Positions 1-7,112 of a DNA stretch of 9,408 nucleotides are shown piece by piece. Numbering within the stretch: position 1 is the first letter of the stretch; each line of letters opens with the position of its first letter. Source of the stretch: Planctomycetota bacterium (GTDB lineage Bacteria; Planctomycetota; UBA1135; GCA-002686595); assembly GCA_013140785.1 (NCBI GenBank), contig JABFRZ010000408.1:1-9408 (forward strand), written 5' to 3'. The translations under genes and the position numbers were made by a program. Under the pieces are notes generated by a model that saw nothing but the letters and a program-made list of their open reading frames with translations, was not told the origin of the DNA and searched no databases.

Positions 1-1
1 G

Positions 2-34
2 CAGCGCACGGGCAAGGAGCTCGGCTTCGAATGA
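2..34 (+). CDS. C-terminal end of an upstream gene (partial)
   Basis: Reading from base 2, the sequence gives ten residues, QRTGKELGFE, followed by TGA at 32-34. This stop overlaps the ATG of the glycosyltransferase (31-33) as ATGA, the usual arrangement of translationally coupled genes. The fragment is too short to identify. Its existence rests on the coupling geometry and on an open frame reaching the window edge, and ten open codons could be chance in GC-rich DNA. If real, it is probably another gene of the same surface-polysaccharide or glycosylation cluster. Confidence 0.4.
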   Translation, partial: QRTGKELGFE

Positions 35-1278
35 AGATCCTGGTGGTGCTGCACGACTACCTGCCGCGCCACACCGGCGGCTCGGAGATCCACGCGCACC
101 AGACGGCGCGCGAACTCGCGCGGCGCGGGCACGACGTCAGCGCGCTCTTCACCGAGCGCGACCTCGGCGCCGCGGACGGCGAGCGGCGTGCAGGCGTGCT
201 GGACGGCGTGCGCACGCTCGAGCTCGTGCACCAGCGCGAGTACGCCGACGTGCGCGAGAGCTGGGAGGAGCAGCGCTCGCTCGCACGCTTCCGCGAGCAC
301 CTCGTGGCCCTGCGGCCCGACGTGGTGCACTTCCATCACCTCGCGCTCTGGGGCTCGCGTTGCCTCGTGGCGGCGCGCGAGGCCGGCGCGCGCGTGCTCG
401 TGACCCTGCACGATTACCATCTGCTGTGCGACGCCAGCACCCTGCTGCGCCCCGACGGCGAGCTGTGCACGGCGGGCCTGCACGGCGACTGCAGTGCGTG
501 CCTGCGGCGTCACACGCTGTGGCCCGAGCGCTGGGGCGGCGCGGAGCCCGAGCGCATCTGGCCGCTGGCGGCGCGCGAGCGTTTCGAGCGCCATCGGGCC
601 GACCTGGCCGCGGCGCACGTCGTGATCTCGCCCTCGCGCTTCCTGGCGCGCACCTTCGAGCAGGCCGGCTTCCGGCCGGCGCGCGCGTTCGAGATCCTGA
701 AGGCTGGCTATCCGGGCCCGCTGCACGCGCCGCGCTTGCGCGATCTCGCGCAGCCGTTGCGCGTCGGCTACGTGGGCGGGATCTACGCCTCGAAGGGCGT
801 GCACGTGCTCGTGCGCGCCTTCCGGCACCTCGTCGGCGAGCCGATCGAGCTCGACGTGCACGGCCACCTTGCCTGGTTCCCGGACTACGTCGCCGAGCTG
901 CGGCGCGCGGCCGAGGGCTCCACGATCCGCTTTCGCGGTCCCTTCGATCCTGGCGGCGTGGACGCGGTGCTGGCCGAGCTCGACGTGCTCGTGTTGCCCT
1001 CGCTCTGGTACGAGAACATGCCCATCACGATCCACGAGGCCTACAGGCACGGGATCCCGGTGATCGTGAGCGACCTCGGCGGCATGGCCGAGGCGGTCGA
1101 AAACGGCGTGACCGGGCTCACCTTCCCGCGCGGCGACGAGCTTGCCCTAGCCGAGCACATCCGCGCACTCGCGCACGACGCGGCGCTCTACGATCGCCTG
1201 GCTCAGAACCGGCCGCGCGTGCCGACGCTCGCGGAAGTCGTGGACCGTCTCGAGGCGCTCTACGCAGGTTCGGACTGA
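31..1278 (+). CDS. GT4-family glycosyltransferase (GT-B fold)
   Basis: This 415-residue protein looks like a retaining GT-B glycosyltransferase of the GT4 type, which transfers a sugar from an activated donor to a glycan or other acceptor, normally at the cytoplasmic membrane face. The N-terminal half starts MKILVVLHDYLPRHTGGSE, the glycine-rich acceptor-side loop. It carries HDYHLLC (127-133) with four cysteines (133, 146, 154, 157), a pattern I recall from a GT4 subgroup. The C-terminal half begins at RVGYVGGIYASKG and has the donor-site EX7E motif, E328 and E336, in YENMPITIHEAY, followed by a GGMAE loop and ENGVTGL. Length is normal and the frame is intact. An AAGGAG ribosome binding site (14-19) lies 11 nt before the ATG. 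Donor, acceptor and product cannot be read from the sequence. Family assignment is firm; the role in surface polysaccharide synthesis is inference. Confidence 0.88.
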   Translation: MKILVVLHDYLPRHTGGSEIHAHQTARELARRGHDVSALFTERDLGAADGERRAGVLDGVRTLELVHQREYADVRESWEEQRSLARFREHLVALRPDVVHFHHLALWGSRCLVAAREAGARVLVTLHDYHLLCDASTLLRPDGELCTAGLHGDCSACLRRHTLWPERWGGAEPERIWPLAARERFERHRADLAAAHVVISPSRFLARTFEQAGFRPARAFEILKAGYPGPLHAPRLRDLAQPLRVGYVGGIYASKGVHVLVRAFRHLVGEPIELDVHGHLAWFPDYVAELRRAAEGSTIRFRGPFDPGGVDAVLAELDVLVLPSLWYENMPITIHEAYRHGIPVIVSDLGGMAEAVENGVTGLTFPRGDELALAEHIRALAHDAALYDRLAQNRPRVPTLAEVVDRLEALYAGSD

Positions 1279-1284
1279 GGGCGC

Positions 1285-1536
1285 GTGCTCGGAGTCTCCT
1301 ATCGCGGCGCGAAGCGCATCGTCGTCTTCGTGCTGGGAAGCACGGTGCTCCTGTTCGGCCTGCTCTTGCTGGTGCTGCCCGGGCCGGGGCTCTTGGTCAT
1401 CTTCCTCGGTCTGACTCTGCTCGCGAGCGAGTTCGTCTGGGCGCGCCTGTGGCTGCGGCGCCTGCGCGTCTCGACCCGGCGCGCGGGGCGCAAGGCGCGC
1501 GCGTGGAGCGGGTGGCGGCGGCGGCCCCCGGCGTGA
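1285..1536 (+). CDS. Small PGPGW-type transmembrane protein
   Basis: This 83-residue protein has a short basic N-terminus (RGAKR), a strongly hydrophobic stretch from about residue 12 to 31, the turn PGPG at 32-35, and a second hydrophobic helix to about residue 47 ending LLASEF. A very basic, Arg-rich tail follows. Two helices hinged by LPGPG match the putative transmembrane family named PGPGW, whose function is unknown to me. By the positive-inside rule both ends probably face the cytoplasm. I chose the GTG start at 1285, six bases after the glycosyltransferase stop, because GAGGG (1277-1281) lies just upstream and the family-like N-terminus follows at once. The tight spacing suggests co-transcription with the glycosyltransferase. 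The final residues, RRRPPA, lie in low-complexity GC-rich sequence. Confidence 0.75.
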   Translation: MLGVSYRGAKRIVVFVLGSTVLLFGLLLLVLPGPGLLVIFLGLTLLASEFVWARLWLRRLRVSTRRAGRKARAWSGWRRRPPA

Positions 1537-1552
1537 GGGGGAAGCGAAAGCA

Positions 1553-1566
1553 GCGCGAAGACGCGC
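1553..1566 (-). terminator. Weak candidate terminator of the pst operon
   Basis: GCGCG (1553-1557) and CGCGC (1562-1566) form a five-pair all-GC stem with a four-base loop. Read on the minus strand it follows the pstB1 stop by about 40 nt and is followed by a weakly T-rich run, TGCTTTCGCTT. There is no true T tract and the stem falls in a simple repeat, so this is only a candidate. No better terminator is visible between the convergent genes. Confidence 0.22.
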
Positions 1567-1590
1567 AGGACGCGGAGTAGCGCGGAGCGG
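1554..1590. repeat. Degenerate CGCG-N-AG repeat between convergent genes
   Basis: Four imperfect units starting CGCG(A/C/G)AG occur at 1554, 1562, 1571 and 1581, so the period is 8-10 bp. They lie in the purine-rich 72-bp gap (1537-1608) between the PGPGW gene and the convergent pstB1. The repeat is visible in the sequence; whether it is a dispersed genomic repeat cannot be told from one copy. Confidence 0.5.
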
Positions 1591-1608
1591 AGGAGAGCGA
1601 GGCGAGCG

Positions 1609-2382
1609 TCAGCCGTAGCGACCCTCGATGTACTCGGCCGTCTTCGGATTGCTCGGGTTCAGGAACAGGTTCTCGGTGCGCGTGTGCTCGATCAGCTCGC
1701 CCAGCAGCATGAAGGCACACTCGTCCGAGGCGCGCCGGGCCTGGGCCATGTTGTGGGTCACGATCAGGATGGTGTACTTGCCCTTGAGCGCGAACATCAG
1801 CTCCTCGATCGCGCGTGTGCCCTCCACGTCGAGCGCGCTGCACGGCTCGTCCATCAGGATGACCTCGGGCTTGAGCGGTAAGAGGCGCGCGATGCACAGC
1901 TTCTGCTGCTGCTCGAGCTGCAACCCGGTCGCCTTGGCCTGCAGCCGGTCCCTGAGGTCCTTCCACAGACCCACTTCGGTCAGCGCTTTCTCGACGGCCT
2001 CGTCGAGCACGCTCTTCGGCGGGCGCTTCTCGGCGTGGATGCGCAGCCCGAAGACGACGTTCTCGTAGACCGAGAGCGGCAGCGGGTTCGGACGCTGGAA
2101 GACCATGCCGACGCGCCGCCTGAGCTCGATCAGCGACACGTCCGCGTCGTAGACGTTCTTGCCGCGGATCCGGATCAAGCCGGTGGTCGTGACCGAGCCG
2201 TAGCGCTCGTTGACGCGGTTGAAGCAGCGCAAGAGCGTGGTCTTGCCGCAGCCCGAGGGCCCGATCAACGCCGTGATCAGGCCGTGCTTGACCTCCAGGT
2301 CGACCCGCTTGAGCGCCTGGAACGCGCCGTACCACAGGCACAGGTCGCTGGTCGAGATGCCGTGCTCGGCGGGCGCGCTCAT
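1609..2382 (-). CDS. pstB: PstB-like phosphate ABC transporter ATPase with variant signature motif (PstB1)
   Basis: This 257-residue ABC ATPase, last gene of the operon, should power phosphate import through PstC/PstA. It has Walker A GPSGCGKTT (41-49), Q-loop Q96 in VFQRPNPLPLSVYENV (a PstB hallmark), Walker B VILMDE (174-179), D-loop SALD (182-185) and switch His H210 in VTHNMAQARRASD. The signature motif is not LSGGQ: residues 154-158 read LQLEQ, followed by the normal PstB sequence QQKLCIAR. The rest of the protein aligns without gaps to standard PstB, so this is a substitution and not a frameshift. The ATG at 2382 overlaps the pstB2 stop as ATGA, so translation is coupled. The frame is open further upstream, but only across pstB2. 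A homodimer would lack consensus signatures in both ATP sites, so I infer pairing with the neighbouring PstB2. Confidence 0.9.
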   Translation of the reverse strand: MSAPAEHGISTSDLCLWYGAFQALKRVDLEVKHGLITALIGPSGCGKTTLLRCFNRVNERYGSVTTTGLIRIRGKNVYDADVSLIELRRRVGMVFQRPNPLPLSVYENVVFGLRIHAEKRPPKSVLDEAVEKALTEVGLWKDLRDRLQAKATGLQLEQQQKLCIARLLPLKPEVILMDEPCSALDVEGTRAIEELMFALKGKYTILIVTHNMAQARRASDECAFMLLGELIEHTRTENLFLNPSNPKTAEYIEGRYG

Positions 2383-3140
2383 CCGAAGATCCCGTTGACG
2401 TACTCGTAGGTGCGCCGGTCCCCGGGTGAATCGCTGAACACGACTTCGGTGCGGTCGAGTTCGACGATGTGGCCGTTCCACAGGAACAGCGTGCGCGCGG
2501 CCAGGCGCCGCGCCTGCTGCACCAGGTTCGTCACGAGCACGATGGTCATATCGCGGCTCAGTTCCTTGAGCACGTCCTCGATGCGCATCGTGGTCACCGG
2601 GTCGATGGCGATCGAGAATTCGTCCAGGCACAGGATCTCGGGCTGGTGGCTGAGGGCGCGCGCAATCGTCAGGCGCTGCTGCTGGCCGCCGCTGAGCTTT
2701 GTGCCGAGCACGTCCAAGCGCTCCTTGACCTCGTCCCACAGCGCTGCCTGTCTCAGGCACTGCTCGACGTGCCCGTCGAGCCAGGCCCGGTCGCGCGCCC
2801 CGGCCGCGCGCGGCGCGAAGGCCACGTTGTCGTAGATCGAGAGCGGCAGGCCGACCGGCAGCGGCGCCACCATGCCGATCTTGCGGCGCAAACCGTGCAC
2901 GTCCTTGACGTGCTGCACATCCTGGCCGTCCACGGCGATGCGGCCCCCCACGCGCGCGCCGGGAGTGAACTCGATCGTGCGGTTGATGCAGCGCAGCAGC
3001 GAGGTCTTGCCGCTCTGGGCCGGGCCGATGACGCCCAGGATCTCGCCCGCGTACACGTCGAAGGAGATCCCGTGCAGGACCTCCTTGTCGCCGAAGCTGA
3101 GGCGCAGGCCCGAGACCTCGATCTTCTTGCGCGCGTTCAT
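2379..3140 (-). CDS. PstB-like ATPase lacking Q-loop Gln and switch His (PstB2)
   Basis: This 253-residue ABC ATPase is clearly related to PstB: CINRTIEFTPGARVGG follows Walker A, LPLSIYDNVAF matches the PstB LPLS-Y-NV block, and it ends YEYVNGIFG. Walker A is GPAQSGKT (39-46). The signature LSGGQQQR (149-156) is perfect and Walker B ILCLDE has its catalytic Glu (E174). Key residues are missing, however. The Q-loop position is Pro (P93, VAPLP in place of VFQRP), the switch His is Asn (N205, VTNLVQQA in place of VTHNMQQA), and the D-loop reads IAID after DEFS. These changes predict that its own nucleotide face hydrolyses ATP poorly. It starts four bases after pstA and ends in an ATGA overlap with pstB1. 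I infer a heterodimer with PstB1. A non-phosphate role is possible but unlikely given the context. Confidence 0.85.
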   Translation of the reverse strand: MNARKKIEVSGLRLSFGDKEVLHGISFDVYAGEILGVIGPAQSGKTSLLRCINRTIEFTPGARVGGRIAVDGQDVQHVKDVHGLRRKIGMVAPLPVGLPLSIYDNVAFAPRAAGARDRAWLDGHVEQCLRQAALWDEVKERLDVLGTKLSGGQQQRLTIARALSHQPEILCLDEFSIAIDPVTTMRIEDVLKELSRDMTIVLVTNLVQQARRLAARTLFLWNGHIVELDRTEVVFSDSPGDRRTYEYVNGIFG

Positions 3141-3144
3141 GGCC

Positions 3145-4029
3145 CTACCACTTCTTGCGCGCGCGCAGGAAGACCCGGAAGCAGATCGCGGTCGTGTTGA
3201 CCAGCAGCACCACGCCCAGCAACGTGGCCGCGATGGCGTAGCTCAGCTCTTCCGGCGCGCCGCTGGCCTGCGTACGCACGTAGAAGAGGTGCATCGAGAG
3301 CGCCATGCACTGCTCGCGCAGGTCGTAGAGGAACAGCCCGCCGCCCTCGATGGCCTTGAAGGTGGCCACGCCGGTCAGCATGACCGGCGCGGTCTCGCCC
3401 GCCGTGCGGCTGACCTGCAGGATCACGCCGGTGAGGATGCCGCTGATCGAGTTCGGCAGCACGATGCGCCAGATCGTTTGCCAGCGCGAGGCGCCCACGT
3501 TCCAGCAGGCCTCGCGGAAGGAGCGCGGCACGGAGGCGAGGGCTTCTTTGGTCGAGGCGATGATGACCGGCAGGGTCATGATCGCGAGCGTGAGCGCGGC
3601 CGCCAGGATGCTCTTGCCGAAGTGCAGCGCGTACACGAAGGCGCCCAGGCCGAACAGCCCGTGCACGATGCTGGGCACGCCGGCCAGGTTCACGACGGCC
3701 AGGTTCACGATGCGCGTGAACCAGTTCTCCTTGGCGTACTCGTTCAGGTACACCGCCGCGAGCACCCCGATCGGGGCCGAGATGCACAGCGACACCAAGA
3801 TGAGGTAGAGCGTGCCCACCAGCGCCGGCCAGATCCCGCCCGCGGTGCCGCCACGGCGTGGGTTCGTGCTGAAGAACTCCCAGGTCATGGCGGGCGCGCC
3901 CTTGAACACCACGAAGCCCACGATGAGCAGCAGCGGGATCACCATGGCCGCCGTCATCAGCCCGAAGAACATGCGCGCGACGCGCTCGTGGCGCTGCTTC
4001 TTCCGGCCCGTGAGCGTCTCGGTGAACAC
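3145..4029 (-). CDS. pstA: Phosphate ABC transporter permease PstA
   Basis: This 294-residue inner-membrane permease forms the phosphate channel together with PstC. After a basic cytoplasmic N-terminus (GRKKQRHERVAR) it has a hydrophobic helix (about 20-42), a periplasmic segment with FFSTNPRRGGTAGGIWPAL, and then five more predicted membrane segments. The cytoplasmic EAA loop that docks onto the ATPase is FREACWNVGASRWQTIWRIVLP (170-191). VPSIVHGLFGLG and SRTAGETAPVMLTG are PstA-type sequences. I chose the GTG at 4029, two bases after the pstC stop, because it gives a normal PstA length and N-terminus. The frame runs open further upstream across pstC, but that part is not PstA-like. The short gap to pstB2 (four bases) supports one coupled operon. 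Confidence 0.93.
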   Translation of the reverse strand: MFTETLTGRKKQRHERVARMFFGLMTAAMVIPLLLIVGFVVFKGAPAMTWEFFSTNPRRGGTAGGIWPALVGTLYLILVSLCISAPIGVLAAVYLNEYAKENWFTRIVNLAVVNLAGVPSIVHGLFGLGAFVYALHFGKSILAAALTLAIMTLPVIIASTKEALASVPRSFREACWNVGASRWQTIWRIVLPNSISGILTGVILQVSRTAGETAPVMLTGVATFKAIEGGGLFLYDLREQCMALSMHLFYVRTQASGAPEELSYAIAATLLGVVLLVNTTAICFRVFLRARKKW

Positions 4030-4031
4030 GG

Positions 4032-4964
4032 CTACTTCCGCCGGATGCCCTTGACCACGAGGTCGGCCGTGAGGTTCACCGCGAACGTCAGCGTGAACAG
4101 CAGCACGCCGATCAGGAACAGCACCTGGTAGTGCTCGCTGCCCTGGCGCGCCTCGCCCAGCTCGGCGGCGATGGTCGCGGTCAGAGTCTGCACGGGATCG
4201 AAGAGGCTCGTGGGAATGCGCGCCGAGTGGCCGGTCGCCATGAGCACGGCCATGGTCTCGCCGATGGCGCGTCCGACGCCCAGCAGCACCGCCGCCAGGA
4301 GCCCGTTCTTGGCGGCCGGGAAGAGCATGCGGAAGACGGTCTGCCAGCGCGTGGCCCCGAGCGCCAGCGCGGCCTCGCGGTACGAGTCGGGCACGGCCTT
4401 CAGCGCGTCCTCGCCGATGCTGACGATGATCGGCACGCTCATCAGCGCCAGCAACAGCGCCGCGTTGAACATGTTCACGCCCAGCGGTACCTGGAACACG
4501 TCCTTGATGAGCGGACCGAGCACGCTCATGCCGATGAAGCCCCACACGACCGAGGGCACGGCCGCCAGGAGCTCGATCACGATCTTGAGCACCTCGCGCG
4601 TGCGTGGCGCAGAGAACTCCGACACGAAAACCGCCGCTCCGAGGCCGAACGGCACGGCCATCAGCATCGCGAGGAGCGTGACGCTCAGCGTGCCCAGCAG
4701 CAACGCGCCGGCTCCGTAGTGGGCCGGGTCGTTGGAGGGATACCAGTCCGAGCTGAACAGGAACGCGCCCAGGTCGAGCTGCGCCAGGTAGGGCGCGCCC
4801 TCGCGGAACACGAAGAAGAAGATCCCGAAGACGAACACGATCGCCGAGATCCCGCACAGGCGGATCAAGAGCTCGATGGCCTGCTCGAAGAGCACGGCCA
4901 GACGGCCGCGGCCGGCCGGCCTCTCGGGAGACCTGGGCAGAGACATGGGGGAGCCTGCGCTCAT
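4032..4964 (-). CDS. pstC: Phosphate ABC transporter permease PstC
   Basis: This 310-residue permease is the partner of PstA. It shows a hydrophobic helix at about 35-54, the periplasmic FLFSSDWYPSNDPAHYGAGALLLGTL block typical of PstC at 68-93, further membrane segments, and the EAA loop YREAALALGATRWQTVFRMLFP (195-216). AVPSVVWGFIGM and GRAIGETMAVLMATG are PstC-like. About six membrane spans are expected. Two Met starts are possible, 4964 and 4946 (MSLPRSPERP). I kept the first, which follows GGGGAAG, but neither has ideal Shine-Dalgarno spacing. A 58-bp gap separates it from pstS and holds only a short GATCA-GAG-TGATC inverted repeat at the pstS stop, so co-transcription with pstS is likely. 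The stop lies two bases before the pstA GTG. Confidence 0.93.
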   Translation of the reverse strand: MSAGSPMSLPRSPERPAGRGRLAVLFEQAIELLIRLCGISAIVFVFGIFFFVFREGAPYLAQLDLGAFLFSSDWYPSNDPAHYGAGALLLGTLSVTLLAMLMAVPFGLGAAVFVSEFSAPRTREVLKIVIELLAAVPSVVWGFIGMSVLGPLIKDVFQVPLGVNMFNAALLLALMSVPIIVSIGEDALKAVPDSYREAALALGATRWQTVFRMLFPAAKNGLLAAVLLGVGRAIGETMAVLMATGHSARIPTSLFDPVQTLTATIAAELGEARQGSEHYQVLFLIGVLLFTLTFAVNLTADLVVKGIRRK

Positions 4965-5022
4965 CTTCCCCGCTGCGCTCCGTGGATTGGGCGGGTGACT
5001 TCGCTCCGCCGGATCACTCTGA

Positions 5023-5937
5023 TCACTGCTTGGGCAGGGGAACGTAGCCGTTCTCGGCCAGCAGGCTCTGTCCGGGCTCGGACAAGATCCAGTCGATGTA
5101 CTTCTTGATGTGCGCCGCGGGCTCGCCCGCGGTGTACACGAACATCGGACGCGCGATGGGGTAGCTCTTGTCGAGCGTGCTGGCGATGCTCGGCAGGATG
5201 GCCGCCTCGCCGGCCCGCTTCGCGACCTTCAGGATCCTGACCGCGTCGGTGCGGTAGCCCATGCCCGAATAGCCGATCGCGTTGGGCGTCGTCGCGACCA
5301 GGTTCACGACGTCGGCCGAGCCGTTCTGGTTGACGCAGTCGGGGCGCAAGACGCCCTTCTTGCCGACCACGGCTTCCTTGAAGTAGTGGTGCGTGCCGGA
5401 GTTGTTCTGGCGGCTGATGGCGATGATCTCGTCGCCTTGCGCGCCAGGGATGGCCTTCACGCCGAGGTCGCTCCAGGTGCGGATCGCACCATCCCTGGAG
5501 TAGATCCCGGCCAGCTGCTCCAGCGTGAGCTCCTGCAGCGGATTGTCCTTGTGGACGTAGATCGAGAGCGCGTCGAAGCCGACCGTGACCCCGAGCGGTT
5601 CCTTGCCCTGCTTCGCGCGCAGGTCGGCGGCCTCCTTCTCCTCGAAGGCGCGACTGGAGTTGGCGAGGTCCACGCTGCCGTTGATCAGGCCGGCGATGCC
5701 GACGCCCGAGCCGCCGCCGTTGACCTCGACGTTGACGCCGGGCTCGGCCAGCTTGAAGGCCTCGCTCCAGGCCATGGCGAGCTGCAACATCGTGTCGGAG
5801 CCGATGTTGGCGATCGTGTCGGCGGAGCTGTCGCCGGACGGGCCGCCGCCGGAGTTGCCGCAGCCCGTGGCGAGCAACACGGGCACGAGCCCGAGCACGG
5901 CGCCGCGCAGATTCTTGCTTCGGATGGAGACGTTCAT
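5023..5937 (-). CDS. pstS: Periplasmic phosphate-binding lipoprotein PstS
   Basis: This 304-residue binding protein captures inorganic phosphate outside the inner membrane and delivers it to PstC/PstA. The N-terminus has basic residues, a hydrophobic run (GAVLGLVPVLLATG) and a lipobox-like ATGC with the acylated Cys at 26, followed by a Gly/Ser linker. Mature-domain landmarks are IGSDTM (45-50), GGGSGVGI (74-81), FDALSIYV with D122, SRQNNSGT with R176 and S180-G181-T182, and NAIGYSG. These match the Ser, Asp, Arg and SGT ligands known in PstS proteins. It ends WILSEPGQSLLAENGYVPLPKQ, as the family does. The ATG at 5937 overlaps the phoU-fusion stop as ATGA and has no clear ribosome binding site, so it is probably coupled to phoU translation. 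Length is normal for the family. Confidence 0.95.
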   Translation of the reverse strand: MNVSIRSKNLRGAVLGLVPVLLATGCGNSGGGPSGDSSADTIANIGSDTMLQLAMAWSEAFKLAEPGVNVEVNGGGSGVGIAGLINGSVDLANSSRAFEEKEAADLRAKQGKEPLGVTVGFDALSIYVHKDNPLQELTLEQLAGIYSRDGAIRTWSDLGVKAIPGAQGDEIIAISRQNNSGTHHYFKEAVVGKKGVLRPDCVNQNGSADVVNLVATTPNAIGYSGMGYRTDAVRILKVAKRAGEAAILPSIASTLDKSYPIARPMFVYTAGEPAAHIKKYIDWILSEPGQSLLAENGYVPLPKQ

Positions 5938-7073
5938 GGGGTGATACCAGTCGCTGTGGGTTCGTTTTTTCCGCCTCGATCGTTGTCCACTTCCACGGCT
6001 TCGATCAGGTCGCGGATCCGCGTCTGCAGGAAGCGGTAGGCCTCCTCGTAGGCAGCCTCGATCTCGGCCGAGGTGCCCTTCGTCTCGGCCGGGTTGAAGA
6101 GGGCCCAGTCGATGTACACGACCTTGCGCGGCGGCGGCGGCAGAGCCTTCTGTGCGGACTTGTCGAGGCCGACGATGATGTTGAAGTAGTCGGCGTTGGG
6201 CACCTGCTCGATCTTCTTCGGGAAGCTGCGCGAGATGTCGTGCCCCTTCTTCTGCAGGAAGCGTCGGGTGTACGCGTCGATCGGCTCCGGGGCAAGCCCC
6301 GCGCTCGCGAACAGGAAGCGCCCGAGGCGCAGCGAGTTCGCGAGCGCCTCCGCCATCTGGCTGCGGCAGGAGTTGTGTTGGTCCACGAACAGGAGCCGGA
6401 AGACCTCGCTGCCGAGGTGCTTCGCGTACTGTCCGGTGCACATGTAGATCGTGTCTTGGCAGATGTTCTTGGCCTGGTCGGAGACGCGCTCGAAGCGGTA
6501 GGCGATGGTCGAGAGCGGCGAAAGGGCTTCGAGCGGCACGCGCCCCTCCTGCACCGAGCGCAGGATCTCGGCGTGGATGTCCCAACGCTCGAGGTCCACC
6601 ACGTCCTCCACGGCCATGGTCGCGCGCGCGAGCTCGGCGTCCTGGGTCAGGAAGGCCCGCACCGCGTCGCGCAGCATCGGGATCGAGAGATTGGCGATGT
6701 CCACGAAGCGCTGCGTGGGCATCGGCGTCTTCTGGTCGATCAGGCGCAGGGTTTGGCGCGCGATGCTCTCGGCGTAATCGCCGATGCGCTCGAGCTCGAG
6801 GTTCAATTTGATCGCGGCGTAGGCGAAGCGCAGGTGTCCGGCCACGGGCTGCTGGCGCACCAGGAATTCCAGGCACAGGCGGTCGGTCTCCTTCTCCAGT
6901 TCGTCGATGCGTTGGTCGCGCAGGATGACGGAGTAGGCCACCTGGCGGTTCGACTCCTGGAGCGCCCGGACGCAGTCGCACAGCGCCTGCTCGGCCAGCC
7001 CGGCCATGGTTTTCAAGTGCTCCCGGATGCGGTCGATCTCGCGCTGCAGGGACTGTTCTAGGTGAGTGGCCAT
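5934..7073 (-). CDS. phoU: PhoU fused to a degenerate LMW phosphatase/ArsC-like domain
   Basis: This 379-residue protein has two parts. Residues 1-220 are a full PhoU, a helical metal-binding regulator that restrains the Pst transporter and its sensor kinase. It starts MATHLEQSLQREID and has the two expected repeats, LELERIGDYAESI (92-104) and YRFERVSDQAKNI (192-204). Residues 225-357 look like a low-molecular-weight tyrosine phosphatase or thioredoxin-type arsenate reductase: FRLLFVDQHNSCRSQMAEAL matches the P-loop region, followed by ASAGL and WALFNPAET near the acid loop. The catalytic Cys of the CX5R loop is D231 (R237 is kept), the Cys after the TL-type strand is D304, and the general acid Asp is N327. 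Enzyme activity is therefore unlikely; a ligand-sensing or docking role is inferred. I chose ATG 7073 on PhoU homology. It is the first gene of the operon. Confidence 0.87.
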   Translation of the reverse strand: MATHLEQSLQREIDRIREHLKTMAGLAEQALCDCVRALQESNRQVAYSVILRDQRIDELEKETDRLCLEFLVRQQPVAGHLRFAYAAIKLNLELERIGDYAESIARQTLRLIDQKTPMPTQRFVDIANLSIPMLRDAVRAFLTQDAELARATMAVEDVVDLERWDIHAEILRSVQEGRVPLEALSPLSTIAYRFERVSDQAKNICQDTIYMCTGQYAKHLGSEVFRLLFVDQHNSCRSQMAEALANSLRLGRFLFASAGLAPEPIDAYTRRFLQKKGHDISRSFPKKIEQVPNADYFNIIVGLDKSAQKALPPPPRKVVYIDWALFNPAETKGTSAEIEAAYEEAYRFLQTRIRDLIEAVEVDNDRGGKNEPTATGITP

Positions 7074-7112
7074 GTGGGCGGTCGGGTGGCAGGGCCTCGC
7101 TCTCCGATTCTG

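Noticed and set aside
360..1580. Open frame of 406 codons overlapping the glycosyltransferase in another phase
   Set aside because: It is extremely Arg/Ala-rich low complexity, has no family features, and lies over a clear GT4 gene. Long shadow frames are expected at this GC content.
1910..1940. Frameshift or sequencing error as the cause of the altered PstB1 signature motif
   Set aside because: The frame and the flanking residues (QQKLCIAR downstream, helical-domain sequence upstream) align without a gap, so the change is by substitution.
2383..2760. Upstream extension of pstB1 across pstB2
   Set aside because: The extra residues are an out-of-phase reading of pstB2. The real start is the ATGA-coupled ATG at 2382.
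2872..4131. Plus-strand open frame of 419 codons opposite pstA/pstB2
   Set aside because: It is antisense to recognisable pst genes and its sequence is His/Arg/Gln-rich low complexity with no domain; it is a GC shadow.
4965..5022. Terminator between pstS and pstC
   Set aside because: Only a five-pair GATCA/TGATC stem with a three-base loop and no T tract is present, which is too weak to split the operon.
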